Shown piece after piece: positions 42,465 to 50,420 of a stretch of 64,000 nucleotides of DNA (position 1 is the first letter of the stretch; each line of letters opens with the position of its first letter). The notes under the pieces are model-generated. The model was not told the DNA's origin and ran no database searches. It was given only the letters and a program-made list of their open reading frames with translations. Where the stretch lies: assembly GCF_001746915.1 (NCBI RefSeq), contig NZ_MJGC01000035.1, forward strand, positions 1 to 64,000, written 5' to 3'. Origin of the DNA: Desertifilum tharense IPPAS B-1220 (GTDB taxonomy: Bacteria; Cyanobacteriota; Cyanobacteriia; Cyanobacteriales; Desertifilaceae). A program made the position numbers and the translations under genes.

Positions 42465-43028
42465 TCAGGTTCTTTTAATCAGGAGTACGCTTTCATAATT
42501 TTTGAGGTCTAGAAATTGCTCGCGCTCTACCTTTCCTACCACTTTAAACCCTTGCTGTTGATGAAATTGAATAGAGCGCTGATTACAAATGGGTTGGCAG
42601 ACAATGAATGTAGAAAATACTGAATTGGGAAAGTGTCGCTCAAGATTTTTATACATCAACCGCGCAATCCCCTGGCCAGTATACCCTTTTTGGGTGGCAA
42701 CAACATGAATATAAATATGGCGATCGCCCATAATTGCCTCTCGTTCAGATTCATCATACCAAAAGATTGCGGTAAGAGAATTTTCATCTAATTTGGGCCA
42801 AGAAAAAGCAACAAATCCTCGAATTCGCTCGGTGCAGTCAACAGCCACCCAATATTGCACGCACTTTTTAAATTGGTCAAGCACTTCTTCTGCGGTTGTG
42901 GTTGCTAATAAAAAGCCTTGATGACTCAAGAGAGTTGGCGTGCGAACATTACCATTATGAATATCAACAATTGCTGGGATATCCTGGCAGGTTGCCTCTC
43001 GGACACTAAACGCTTCTGTTGTTTGCAT
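42465..43028 (-). CDS. GNAT family N-acetyltransferase
   Basis: The 187-residue protein has the acetyl-CoA-binding motif A, YIHVVATQKGYTGQGIARLM (about 103-122, Q/R-x-x-G-x-G/A), followed by CNQRSIQFHQQQGFKVVGKV near 147-166, matching motif B of GNAT enzymes. Resemblance to phosphinothricin/amino-acid N-acetyltransferase-like members is general. The substrate is unknown. The gene at 43073 lies 45 bp upstream on the same strand, so the two may be cotranscribed. Confidence 0.87.
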   Translation of the reverse strand: MQTTEAFSVREATCQDIPAIVDIHNGNVRTPTLLSHQGFLLATTTAEEVLDQFKKCVQYWVAVDCTERIRGFVAFSWPKLDENSLTAIFWYDESEREAIMGDRHIYIHVVATQKGYTGQGIARLMYKNLERHFPNSVFSTFIVCQPICNQRSIQFHQQQGFKVVGKVEREQFLDLKNYESVLLIKRT

Positions 43029-43072
43029 AGATTCGGTAACTTGAATGACTCCCTGATTTCAACCTTTGGAAA

Positions 43073-43684
43073 TTAGTCACCATTCCCCATCAAACCAGAC
43101 TCAGTTGCCAATTCTAGCGAGACATCGGGGAGATGAGCTAACATCTCATCCCAAGCGCTTTGGCTTTGTAAAGCTTCTATCACAACGGCTAGAGGAGACG
43201 AAAGAATAGCTGGAAAATCAACTTCCTCCGGGAACTGAATCCCAAAGGCTAACTGTTCTTGAGGGGGATGAAATTGTGCATTCACTCCCTCACGATTTCC
43301 CCTAGCATCAATACGATACCAACCGAATTGAGGAAGATAAACTGCATTGAATCCATGTAAACTGTAGGGTGCCCCTTGGTCATCAATACTCAAGCGTTGA
43401 TAGCAAAAACCCGCAGGAATTTGATTAGCGCGTAACAACGCTGCGAGTAAGTGACTTTTGGCATAGCAATAGCCCGTCTTGTACCTGAGAACATCTGACG
43501 CGCGACAAGTTAAGGGATTCATTTGGGAGTCAACGCTGTGGTAGATTTCGTCTCGCACCCACTCAAAACAAGCTTTGGCGATCGCATCTACGCTAGACTG
43601 ACCAAAGGCTAGCTGGCGAGCCTTTGCTAAAATTTCAGGATGTTGCCAGTCAATAATATCTGTTGCTTGCAGATATTCGTCCAT
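43073..43684 (-). CDS. Transglutaminase-like cysteine protease-fold protein
   Basis: The 203-residue protein has a transglutaminase-core triad: Cys in KTGYCYAKSHLL (near residue 73), His in LHGFNAVYLP (near 113) and Asp in WYRIDARGN (near 127). No signal peptide is visible, so it is probably cytoplasmic. Bacterial transglutaminase-like proteins are usually proteases or amidases rather than cross-linkers. The gene may be cotranscribed with the GNAT gene downstream. The substrate cannot be inferred. Confidence 0.87.
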   Translation of the reverse strand: MDEYLQATDIIDWQHPEILAKARQLAFGQSSVDAIAKACFEWVRDEIYHSVDSQMNPLTCRASDVLRYKTGYCYAKSHLLAALLRANQIPAGFCYQRLSIDDQGAPYSLHGFNAVYLPQFGWYRIDARGNREGVNAQFHPPQEQLAFGIQFPEEVDFPAILSSPLAVVIEALQSQSAWDEMLAHLPDVSLELATESGLMGNGD

Positions 43685-43818
43685 ATTCGCCGCCCTGAAC
43701 GCTCCAGCCTATTATCTCAAAATGGGGTTGTACGACACTTTAGATTTTGGTAGAGTTCCAGACTTTTCAGTTATAGCAAAGTGCGGTTGTGCGATTCTTG
43801 GTATGAAACAGTGGGCTT

Positions 43819-43854
43819 CCCCTCACCCCCAACCCCTCTCCCTAGGGCGAGGGG
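43819..43854. repeat. CCCCTCACCC dispersed hairpin repeat, copy 1
   Basis: CCCCTCACCCCCAACCCCTCTCCCTAGGGCGAGGGG is self-complementary at its ends (CCCCTCACCC... with GGGCGAGGGG). It lies 2 nt beyond the stop of the acyltransferase gene at 43857. Nearly the same sequence occurs in the opposite orientation at 54950-54985. This type of C-rich repeat is common between cyanobacterial genes and may serve as a terminator. Confidence 0.75.
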
Positions 43855-43856
43855 AT

Positions 43857-44864
43857 TTAGAAAAGTTTCACCTTTGATTTAGGATCGCTAGATATCTTCC
43901 CTGTTTCCTTGCAACTCAGCAACTGGTTTTGGAGTTTTTCGCGTAAATTTTGGGCGCGACGGTAAGCGTTAGTCCGATTTTTGGGAAGACTTTCGGGAGG
44001 TTCTGGGGGTTGAATGCTGTACTGGAGACGAGAACGCATCGCCCAAACCCCCATTGAGGGAAATAGGAGAAACGCCAGTATGAGTAGAGAAACGGGCAGA
44101 AAAGGGAGTTGGAACAGGTTAGCGAGGGGTTGAATATTGAGAGTCCAGGGGTGTAAAAATTCGCTGCCTTGGCAAATGACAGGTAAGATTGGGATCTGAT
44201 AGCGATCGCTCAATTGGACAAAACTGGGGTGAAACGTCTGTAACTGGTAACGCTGCAACCAGCCTTTTTGCGGGCCGCGCAATCCTTCCGGGGCATAGAG
44301 TAAAATCGTTTGATGGGCAACCGCCGCTTCAAAATCTTCAGGTTTAGCTTGGACTCCTCCTAGCACTTGCGACCATCCTACCGGAAGCCACCAAATGACC
44401 CAAGGATGTTCAAATAGAGAAACCTCGGCTAAGGGATGAACCTGCCAGTTGCGTTCCTGACCCAACAAATAAGCTAAATTCAGAAAATCCCACGGGAAAC
44501 ACATCCCCGCGTGGTTCATCGCAATAATTAACGGCCCAGTTTGGGGAAGATGTTCGCTCTGGTGCAATTGTGCGCGAAAATAGCGTTGAGCGATCGCACT
44601 CAGCACTTCATCGCGAAACGCCTGCTGATAATTCGGGTCAAATTCTGTCAGATGTTGGCGCGGTAAACGACACCCCAAACGCAACCAGCGGATGAGTAAC
44701 GCCAGATAAAAGCCACCGGGTAGCAAAAATAGAAAATATTCCAACCCATTCCAGCCATCCGGGTCTGCATGATAATGTTGCCAGTGGCGATTTAACAAAA
44801 TCAGCCATCCCGGAGGATACCACAGGCAAAACTCATCCAACCAAGTCCAACGATAAGCACTCAT
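43857..44864 (-). CDS. PlsC-like acyltransferase (1-acylglycerol-3-phosphate acyltransferase superfamily)
   Basis: The 335-residue protein has an N-terminal membrane segment (about 41-60). The acyltransferase block I is unusual: NHAGMCFPWDF gives H-x7-D rather than the usual H-x4-D. Block III is LYAPEGLRGP, similar to the FPEGTRS motif. A second hydrophobic segment (about 247-278, LPFLPVSLLILAFLLFPSM) lies near the C-terminus. It probably transfers an acyl chain to a lysophospholipid or related lipid at the membrane, but the altered catalytic spacing leaves activity open. The gene starts next to a heptanucleotide repeat array. Confidence 0.75.
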   Translation of the reverse strand: MSAYRWTWLDEFCLWYPPGWLILLNRHWQHYHADPDGWNGLEYFLFLLPGGFYLALLIRWLRLGCRLPRQHLTEFDPNYQQAFRDEVLSAIAQRYFRAQLHQSEHLPQTGPLIIAMNHAGMCFPWDFLNLAYLLGQERNWQVHPLAEVSLFEHPWVIWWLPVGWSQVLGGVQAKPEDFEAAVAHQTILLYAPEGLRGPQKGWLQRYQLQTFHPSFVQLSDRYQIPILPVICQGSEFLHPWTLNIQPLANLFQLPFLPVSLLILAFLLFPSMGVWAMRSRLQYSIQPPEPPESLPKNRTNAYRRAQNLREKLQNQLLSCKETGKISSDPKSKVKLF

Positions 44865-44899
44865 AGCAGAGTTGATAGTTGACGGCGAACAGTAGCAAA

Positions 44900-45218
44900 G
44901 TGCTGAATGCTGAGTGCTGAGTGCTGAGTGCTGAGTGCTGAGTTAAAACCGAGTGAGTCTCATCCTTTGAGCAGTTCACCTCTGTCCTAGCCTTACTGAG
45001 TACAGCCATAGCAGCAAGTTAATCTACTATTCTGCTTAAAGCACTCTCTCGAAACACTATTTCGTAGAATCAAGCAACGGTACTTTGCACGCTGTTCCAA
45101 CTCAACACTAACAAACCGACTGGTTACTCAAAACTCTGAACGCTATTCCAACTCAAGACGAACAAACCGACTCGGAACTCGGAACTTACTCAGCACTCAG
45201 CACTCAGCACTCAGCACT
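44900..45218. repeat. Intergenic region dense in repeats (heptanucleotide arrays, dispersed repeat copy 2, 40-nt direct repeat)
   Basis: GTGCTGA heptamers run at 44900-44943, and their reverse complement (CTCAGCA) at 45188-45218, so about 31 nt could pair across the region. Between them lie copy 2 of the dispersed repeat (about 44950-45016, matching 3141-3213 inverted) and two 40-nt direct repeats (45090-45129 and 45141-45180, about 34 of 40 identical by eye, core TTCCAACTCAA and AACAAACCGACT). The right array overlaps the last codons and stop of the gene ending at 45211. No ORF of note. Confidence 0.8.
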
Positions 45219-46044
45219 CTTTTAAAGTAAAGACAGTCACCTCTGGCGGACAGCAAAGGCGACCGGGATAATAGGTACCTAAACCGGGGTTAGTGTAGAG
45301 GAGATTTTGACCAATGCGATGCAACCCCCTCGACCATTCCCAGTGGCGAACCACATGGTTGCACCTATCTTCCATATAAGGTATCCAAGGCCGCAGGGGT
45401 TTGGGGATGAGGCGACGAACCGTATTCTGCCACGCCGGAAGCGGTCCTAAAAGGGGGAGAATAATTTGACCCCCATGCGTATGACCAGACAGTTGCAAGT
45501 CTACGCGCCATTGTTGCAGAATTTGGGCGCTATCGGGCTGATGAGATAGGACAATGCGGGGAAGTTGGGGTTCAAGTTCGTCTAAAACTGAAGCAGGATT
45601 AAATTGTTTTGACCAAAAATCGGGAAGTCCGACTAAAGCCAGTTCCGAACCCAAGGGATAAGCAACTTCATTCCAGAGAACGCGAACGCCTATTCCCGTT
45701 AAGGCTTGCGTCACAAGATTTCTAGCGTTGGGATAGTAAAGGTCATGATTCCCTAAAACGGCGTAGGTTCCATAGCGGCTTTGCAGGTGTTTGAGGCGTT
45801 GAACCAAGGGATAAATCGGTTCGGGTTCGTAGGTGATATAGTCCCCTGTAAGCACCACTAAATCGGGTTGAACGCGGTTGCTAGCTGCGATCGCATCTGC
45901 TAGCATCTGCTCAGATAAGCGCACCCCATCGTAGTGCAAGTCCGATAATTGCACAATCTTTGTCCCCTGAAGGTGAACCGGAAGATTCGCGATAGGAATG
46001 GTCAGATGTTCGACGCTGAGGGGGCCGGTGAGTAGCCTATGCAT
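45211..46044 (-). CDS. Metallophosphoesterase
   Basis: The protein has 277 residues from ATG 46044 (MHRLLTGPLSVEHLTI). The upstream in-frame start at 46113 would overlap the ABC-F gene. The calcineurin-like dimetal site is complete: DLHYDG, GDYITYE, GNHDLYY, SHQPD and GHTHGGQ. Arrangement and length match YaeI/UDP-2,3-diacylglucosamine hydrolase-like phosphodiesterases that act on lipids, but the substrate is not certain. The last two codons and the stop are supplied by a heptanucleotide repeat (GAGTGCTGA). It starts 39 bp after the ABC-F stop. Confidence 0.88.
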   Translation of the reverse strand: MHRLLTGPLSVEHLTIPIANLPVHLQGTKIVQLSDLHYDGVRLSEQMLADAIAASNRVQPDLVVLTGDYITYEPEPIYPLVQRLKHLQSRYGTYAVLGNHDLYYPNARNLVTQALTGIGVRVLWNEVAYPLGSELALVGLPDFWSKQFNPASVLDELEPQLPRIVLSHQPDSAQILQQWRVDLQLSGHTHGGQIILPLLGPLPAWQNTVRRLIPKPLRPWIPYMEDRCNHVVRHWEWSRGLHRIGQNLLYTNPGLGTYYPGRLCCPPEVTVFTLKEC

Positions 46045-46082
46045 AACAATGGTGAGTGAAATTGGGTTGAGTGTAACGACCT

Positions 46083-48011
46083 CTAGGTTGCACGTTCTGC
46101 CAGTTCTAACCACCGTTCCGTGGCGCTATCAATCGATTCAGTCAATTGCGCCAGTTGTTCGGTGAGTTGCTGCAATTCAGTAAAATCGCTAGGTGGGTTG
46201 TTATAGAGAATCTTTTCCACCGCTTCTTTTTGCGCTTCCAGTTCGGGAATTTGCGTTTCTAGCCGTTCGTATTCCCGCTTTTCATTAAACGAGAGTTTGC
46301 GCGGCTTATCAGAATTCGTCGATTTTGCCTTAACAGGAGTCGCCTCCACAGACTTCGCGGTTTTCTTCTCTTCGGCTTTGGCTTGCTGGTTGGCTTCCTC
46401 CTCCTCGGCTTTCCTGTAATCTAAATACACCGTATAGTTACCGGGATACTGACGCAGCACTCCCCCAGACTCAAACGCAAAGATATTATCCACCGTACGG
46501 TCAAGAAAATAGCGATCGTGGGATACGACGATCGCGCAACCGTTAAAATCTTCTAAGTAATCTTCTAATACTGCAAGGGTTTGCACGTCCAAATCGTTCG
46601 TGGGTTCGTCTAAAATCAAGACATTGGGCGCGCTCATCAGTACCCGCAACAGAAATAGACGCCGCTTTTCACCCCCCGATAGTTTATGAATGGGTGCATA
46701 TTGTTGATTGGGGGGAAACAAGAACCGTTCTAGCATCTGGGAAGCCGTGATGGTACTGCCATCTGAGGTTTTCACCAGTTCCGCCACGCTTTTCAGGTAG
46801 TCGATAACGCGCTGATTGTCATTGAGTAAGACATCATCGGAATGCTGGTCAAAATAACCAATATGGATAGTAGAACCGATTTCCACGCTTCCAGAATCCG
46901 GTTCAATCCGTCCGGTGATAATATCCATGAGGGTTGATTTACCCGCGCCATTAGGTCCGATAATCCCAACGCGGTCTTCTGGGTTAAAGGTATAGGTAAA
47001 CCCGTTAATCAATGTGCGATCGTCATATCCTTTGGTGATATTCTCTAACTCAATTACCTTTTTGCCAATCCGCCGTCCGGCTGTGGTGATATCTACCTTA
47101 CCCTGGACTTGCTTAAACTCCTGATTCTGCATATCCTGGATGCGGTCGATTCTGGCTTTTTGCTTGGTACTGCGTGCTTTGGGGCCACGTTTTAGCCATT
47201 CCAACTCGCGGCGCAAGACTCCTGCGTGTTTGCGTTGGGAACTCACCGCCGACTCTTCGGCTTCCGCTTTCTTTTCCAGGTAATAAGCGTAATTGCCAGC
47301 ATAGGTATACAGGTCGCCCCGGTCTATCTCTAGAATACGATTGGTGACGCGATCGAGAAAGTAGCGATCGTGGGTAATTAACAGTAAAGCACCCCGGTAG
47401 CGATTCAGATAACTTTGCAACCACTCCACCGATAGCGCATCGAGGTGGTTAGTGGGTTCATCCATTAACAGAACGTCAGGTTCCGAGAGCAGAGCAGTGG
47501 CGATCGCAATTCGTTTGCGGTATCCTCCAGATAAATCGCCAATTTTCGCCTCAAAATCCTCAATTCCTAACTTCGTCAAAATAATCTTAGCGTTGGTTTC
47601 CACCTCCCACGCGCCTTCGGCTTCCATCCGCTGAGAAACCGCCGACAACTGCGACATCAACCGTTCCGTGTCGCCGTGTCCATGCGCGAGTTTATCAGAG
47701 AGTTCCTCATATTCGCGCACTAACGCCATCTGTTCGCCAGTATCTGCAAACACTTGTTCCAAAACGGTGTTGCTTTCGTCTAACTCAGGTTGTTGGGGAA
47801 GATAGACAATTTTGGCGCTAGAGTTCGCCCAAATTTCCCCAGCATCAATCGGTTCTAAGCCTGCAATCATTTTCAGGAGGGTAGACTTACCAGAACCATT
47901 GGTGCCAATCAGCCCCACCTTATCGCCTTCTTCTAGGCTAAAGCTAGCCTCTTTTAAGATTTCTTTAATCCCAAAGTCTTTTTTTACGGAACGCAGGGTA
48001 AACAGAGTCAT
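46083..48011 (-). CDS. ABC-F family ATPase (Uup/EttA type)
   Basis: The 642-residue protein has two nucleotide-binding domains and no membrane segments. The first has GTNGSGKST, LSGGYRKR and LLMDEPTNHLD; the second has GPNGAGKST, LSGGEKRR and LILDEPTNDLD. A linker rich in charged residues (about 225-320) contains the ARSTKQKARIDRI pattern of the P-site tRNA interaction motif. The C-terminal coiled coil (about 525-640) resembles Uup. ABC-F proteins act on ribosomes or in DNA repair; the Uup-like tail favours the latter subgroup. It probably forms a two-gene unit with the metallophosphoesterase. Confidence 0.93.
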   Translation of the reverse strand: MTLFTLRSVKKDFGIKEILKEASFSLEEGDKVGLIGTNGSGKSTLLKMIAGLEPIDAGEIWANSSAKIVYLPQQPELDESNTVLEQVFADTGEQMALVREYEELSDKLAHGHGDTERLMSQLSAVSQRMEAEGAWEVETNAKIILTKLGIEDFEAKIGDLSGGYRKRIAIATALLSEPDVLLMDEPTNHLDALSVEWLQSYLNRYRGALLLITHDRYFLDRVTNRILEIDRGDLYTYAGNYAYYLEKKAEAEESAVSSQRKHAGVLRRELEWLKRGPKARSTKQKARIDRIQDMQNQEFKQVQGKVDITTAGRRIGKKVIELENITKGYDDRTLINGFTYTFNPEDRVGIIGPNGAGKSTLMDIITGRIEPDSGSVEIGSTIHIGYFDQHSDDVLLNDNQRVIDYLKSVAELVKTSDGSTITASQMLERFLFPPNQQYAPIHKLSGGEKRRLFLLRVLMSAPNVLILDEPTNDLDVQTLAVLEDYLEDFNGCAIVVSHDRYFLDRTVDNIFAFESGGVLRQYPGNYTVYLDYRKAEEEEANQQAKAEEKKTAKSVEATPVKAKSTNSDKPRKLSFNEKREYERLETQIPELEAQKEAVEKILYNNPPSDFTELQQLTEQLAQLTESIDSATERWLELAERAT

Positions 48012-48024
48012 AATCAGTGCTGAG

Positions 48025-48068
48025 GGGTGAAGAGGGTGGGGGGATGGGGAGGTGGGGAGATGGGGGGA
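48025..48068. repeat. G-rich dispersed element (possible quadruplex former)
   Basis: The run contains GAAGAGGGTGGGGGGATGGGG then AGGTGGGGAGATGGGGGG. It is close to the reverse complement of 300-341 (about 40 nt). Many closely spaced G4-6 runs could form a G-quadruplex on the plus strand. It sits just before the ABC-F start, preceded by a GTGCTGAG heptamer remnant at 48018-48025. Confidence 0.7.
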
Positions 48069-48155
48069 AGTAGGTGCGGTTGTGTCGCTTTTGGGTAAGG
48101 GGGCTGGGGGATTGATTCGGGATTAACGCTCAACTGATAAAATCAAGCCATTGCC

Positions 48156-50354
48156 ATGTTAGCGTCAATCATGCCACCATTTCCTTCCCTGGAAAAAGCC
48201 CTTAAACACTATTATGGTTACGATAGCTTCCGACCGGGACAGCGACAAATTGTAGAAGAGGCGCTACAAAATCGGGATTTATTAATCGTAATGCCAACGG
48301 GGGGTGGGAAGTCGCTGTGCTTTCAGTTACCTGCACTTCTCAAACCCGGCTTAACGGTTGTGGTTTCGCCGTTAATCTCGTTGATGCAAGACCAGGTGGA
48401 AGCCTTGCGCGATAATGGCATTGGGGCAACTTTCTTAAATAGCAGCTTAAACCAATGGCAGGTTCGCCACCGGGAAGAGGCGATTCTCAATAATAAGGTT
48501 AAACTGCTTTATGTCGCGCCAGAACGGTTAGTCAGCGAGCGATTTTTACCGTTTATTGATTTAGTTAAACACCAAATTGGACTGAATGGATTTGCAATTG
48601 ATGAGGCGCATTGCGTCTCGGAATGGGGCCATGATTTTCGACCGGAATATCGTCAGCTAGCAAGGCTGCGACAGCGCTATCCCGATATTTCCATTATGGC
48701 ACTCACGGCGACGGCAACCGAACGGGTTCGTCAAGATATTATGACTCAGCTAAGGCTGGCGAATCCACAGGTGCATGTGGCAAGTTTTAATCGGCATAAT
48801 CTTTACTATGAGGTGTTGCCAAAGTCGAAAAATACTTATACGGAAATTTTACTGCGGATTCGCCAAGAAAAGGGTTCGGGAATTATCTATTGTCTGAGTC
48901 GCAAGACGGTGGATGAGTTGACGTTTAAGTTACAGAAAAATGAGATTAATGCTTTACCCTATCATGCGGGTTTGAGCGATGAGGAACGGGCGAGTAATCA
49001 AACTCGCTTTATTCGCGACGACGTGCAAATTATGGTGGCGACGGTTGCTTTTGGGATGGGAATTAATAAGCCAGATGTCCGGTTTGTCATGCATTACGAT
49101 TTACCGCGCAATCTGGAGGGATACTATCAAGAAGCAGGGCGAGCAGGACGCGATGGAGAATCGGCGAAATGTACGCTATTTTATAGTTATGGCGATGTCA
49201 AAAAGGTTGAGTGGAGTATTGAGCAACGCACGGATGCTAAAGAACAGCAAATTGCTCGCCATCAACTGCGGAAGGTTTTAGATTATGCTGAAGGGACGGA
49301 ATGTCGCCGAACTATTCAGTTAAGTTATTTTGGAGAATTCTTTGCAGGAAGTTGCGGAAACTGCGATAACTGTTGTTCGCCTAAAAATACGGAAGATTGG
49401 TCAACAGAGGCGATGAAATTCTTGTCTTGCGTGGCTCGGTGCAAAGAACGCTATGGCATGAATTATATCATAGAAGTGTTGCGCGGTTCCAAAAATCAAA
49501 AGGTTTTACAAAATAAACATGACGAACTTTCAACCTATGGAATTGGCAAAGATCGAACCGCCGAACAGTGGAAGATGTTAGGGCGATCGCTCTTACATCA
49601 AGGCTTACTCGATCAAACCACAGATGGCTATGCGGTACTGAAATTAAATCCCCTGAGTTGGGAAGTGATGCGCCGCCAGCGTTCCGTCCATTTAGTAGTA
49701 ACTGCATTTAAGAAAAAGGCATCAGAAGAGACAAATCTCAAAAAAGCCGGAGTCGAAATTTTATTTGACAAATTACGCAAGCTGCGGAAAAAGATTGCTG
49801 ACGAACAATCCGTTCCGCCTTATGTTGTTTTTGCCGATTCAACTTTAAAGTTAATGGCACAAATGCAACCGCAAACCTTATCAGAATTTAGCCAACTATC
49901 GGGGGTAGGGACTTATAAACTCAATCAATATGGAGAACGCTTTATTACTGAAATCAAAGCTTACCGACAAGAACAGGATTTAGGGACTTCTCCATCAAAA
50001 ACCAAAAAATCGAACCCAGATACCCGCTTAACCACTTGGGAACTATTTGAACAGGGGTTAAGCGTTGAAGAGATAGCCAGCCAGCGCCAACTGAAGCTAA
50101 CAACCATTCAGGGACATTTAGCCGATCTAATTGAACAGGGAAAACCCATCGATTTAAACCCACTGGTTTCTCCAGAACATCAAGCTTTGATTCTGAAAGC
50201 GGTTCGGGAAACCGGGGTTTCTGAGGGAATTAAGCCGATTTATGAATATCTCAACGAGAAAATTGACTATGGCGAGATTCGCTTATTTCTGGCTTGGTGG
50301 CGGCAGCAGCAGCAAGAACGTTCTGAACAAATGCTAAATTCTAACAAAGGGTGA
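48156..50354 (+). CDS. recQ: ATP-dependent DNA helicase RecQ
   Basis: The 732-residue protein shows the RecQ order. Helicase motifs: PTGGGKSLCFQLPA (Walker A), DEAHCVSEWGHDFRPEY (DEAH box plus aromatic-rich loop) and YYQEAGRAGRDG (motif VI). A zinc-binding RQC region follows with C-x16 spacing ending SCGNCDNC. An HRDC domain (about 535-610, FADSTLKLMAQMQPQTLSEF) and an extra C-terminal helix-turn-helix (about 628-665, LFEQGLSVEEIASQRQLKLT) complete it. It unwinds recombination and replication intermediates. A start at ATG 48171 (MPPFPSL) is equally plausible. Confidence 0.96.
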   Translation: MLASIMPPFPSLEKALKHYYGYDSFRPGQRQIVEEALQNRDLLIVMPTGGGKSLCFQLPALLKPGLTVVVSPLISLMQDQVEALRDNGIGATFLNSSLNQWQVRHREEAILNNKVKLLYVAPERLVSERFLPFIDLVKHQIGLNGFAIDEAHCVSEWGHDFRPEYRQLARLRQRYPDISIMALTATATERVRQDIMTQLRLANPQVHVASFNRHNLYYEVLPKSKNTYTEILLRIRQEKGSGIIYCLSRKTVDELTFKLQKNEINALPYHAGLSDEERASNQTRFIRDDVQIMVATVAFGMGINKPDVRFVMHYDLPRNLEGYYQEAGRAGRDGESAKCTLFYSYGDVKKVEWSIEQRTDAKEQQIARHQLRKVLDYAEGTECRRTIQLSYFGEFFAGSCGNCDNCCSPKNTEDWSTEAMKFLSCVARCKERYGMNYIIEVLRGSKNQKVLQNKHDELSTYGIGKDRTAEQWKMLGRSLLHQGLLDQTTDGYAVLKLNPLSWEVMRRQRSVHLVVTAFKKKASEETNLKKAGVEILFDKLRKLRKKIADEQSVPPYVVFADSTLKLMAQMQPQTLSEFSQLSGVGTYKLNQYGERFITEIKAYRQEQDLGTSPSKTKKSNPDTRLTTWELFEQGLSVEEIASQRQLKLTTIQGHLADLIEQGKPIDLNPLVSPEHQALILKAVRETGVSEGIKPIYEYLNEKIDYGEIRLFLAWWRQQQQERSEQMLNSNKG

Positions 50355-50420
50355 GTGCAATTACGGCTAGGTATCCCTAAGCTGTGTAAAGATTTTGCTG
50401 TCTTACTGAATCTAGTTATC

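Noticed and set aside
46045..46113. Longer start for the metallophosphoesterase
   Set aside because: It would overlap the ABC-F coding region by 31 bp, and the added residues do not look like a signal peptide or family sequence.
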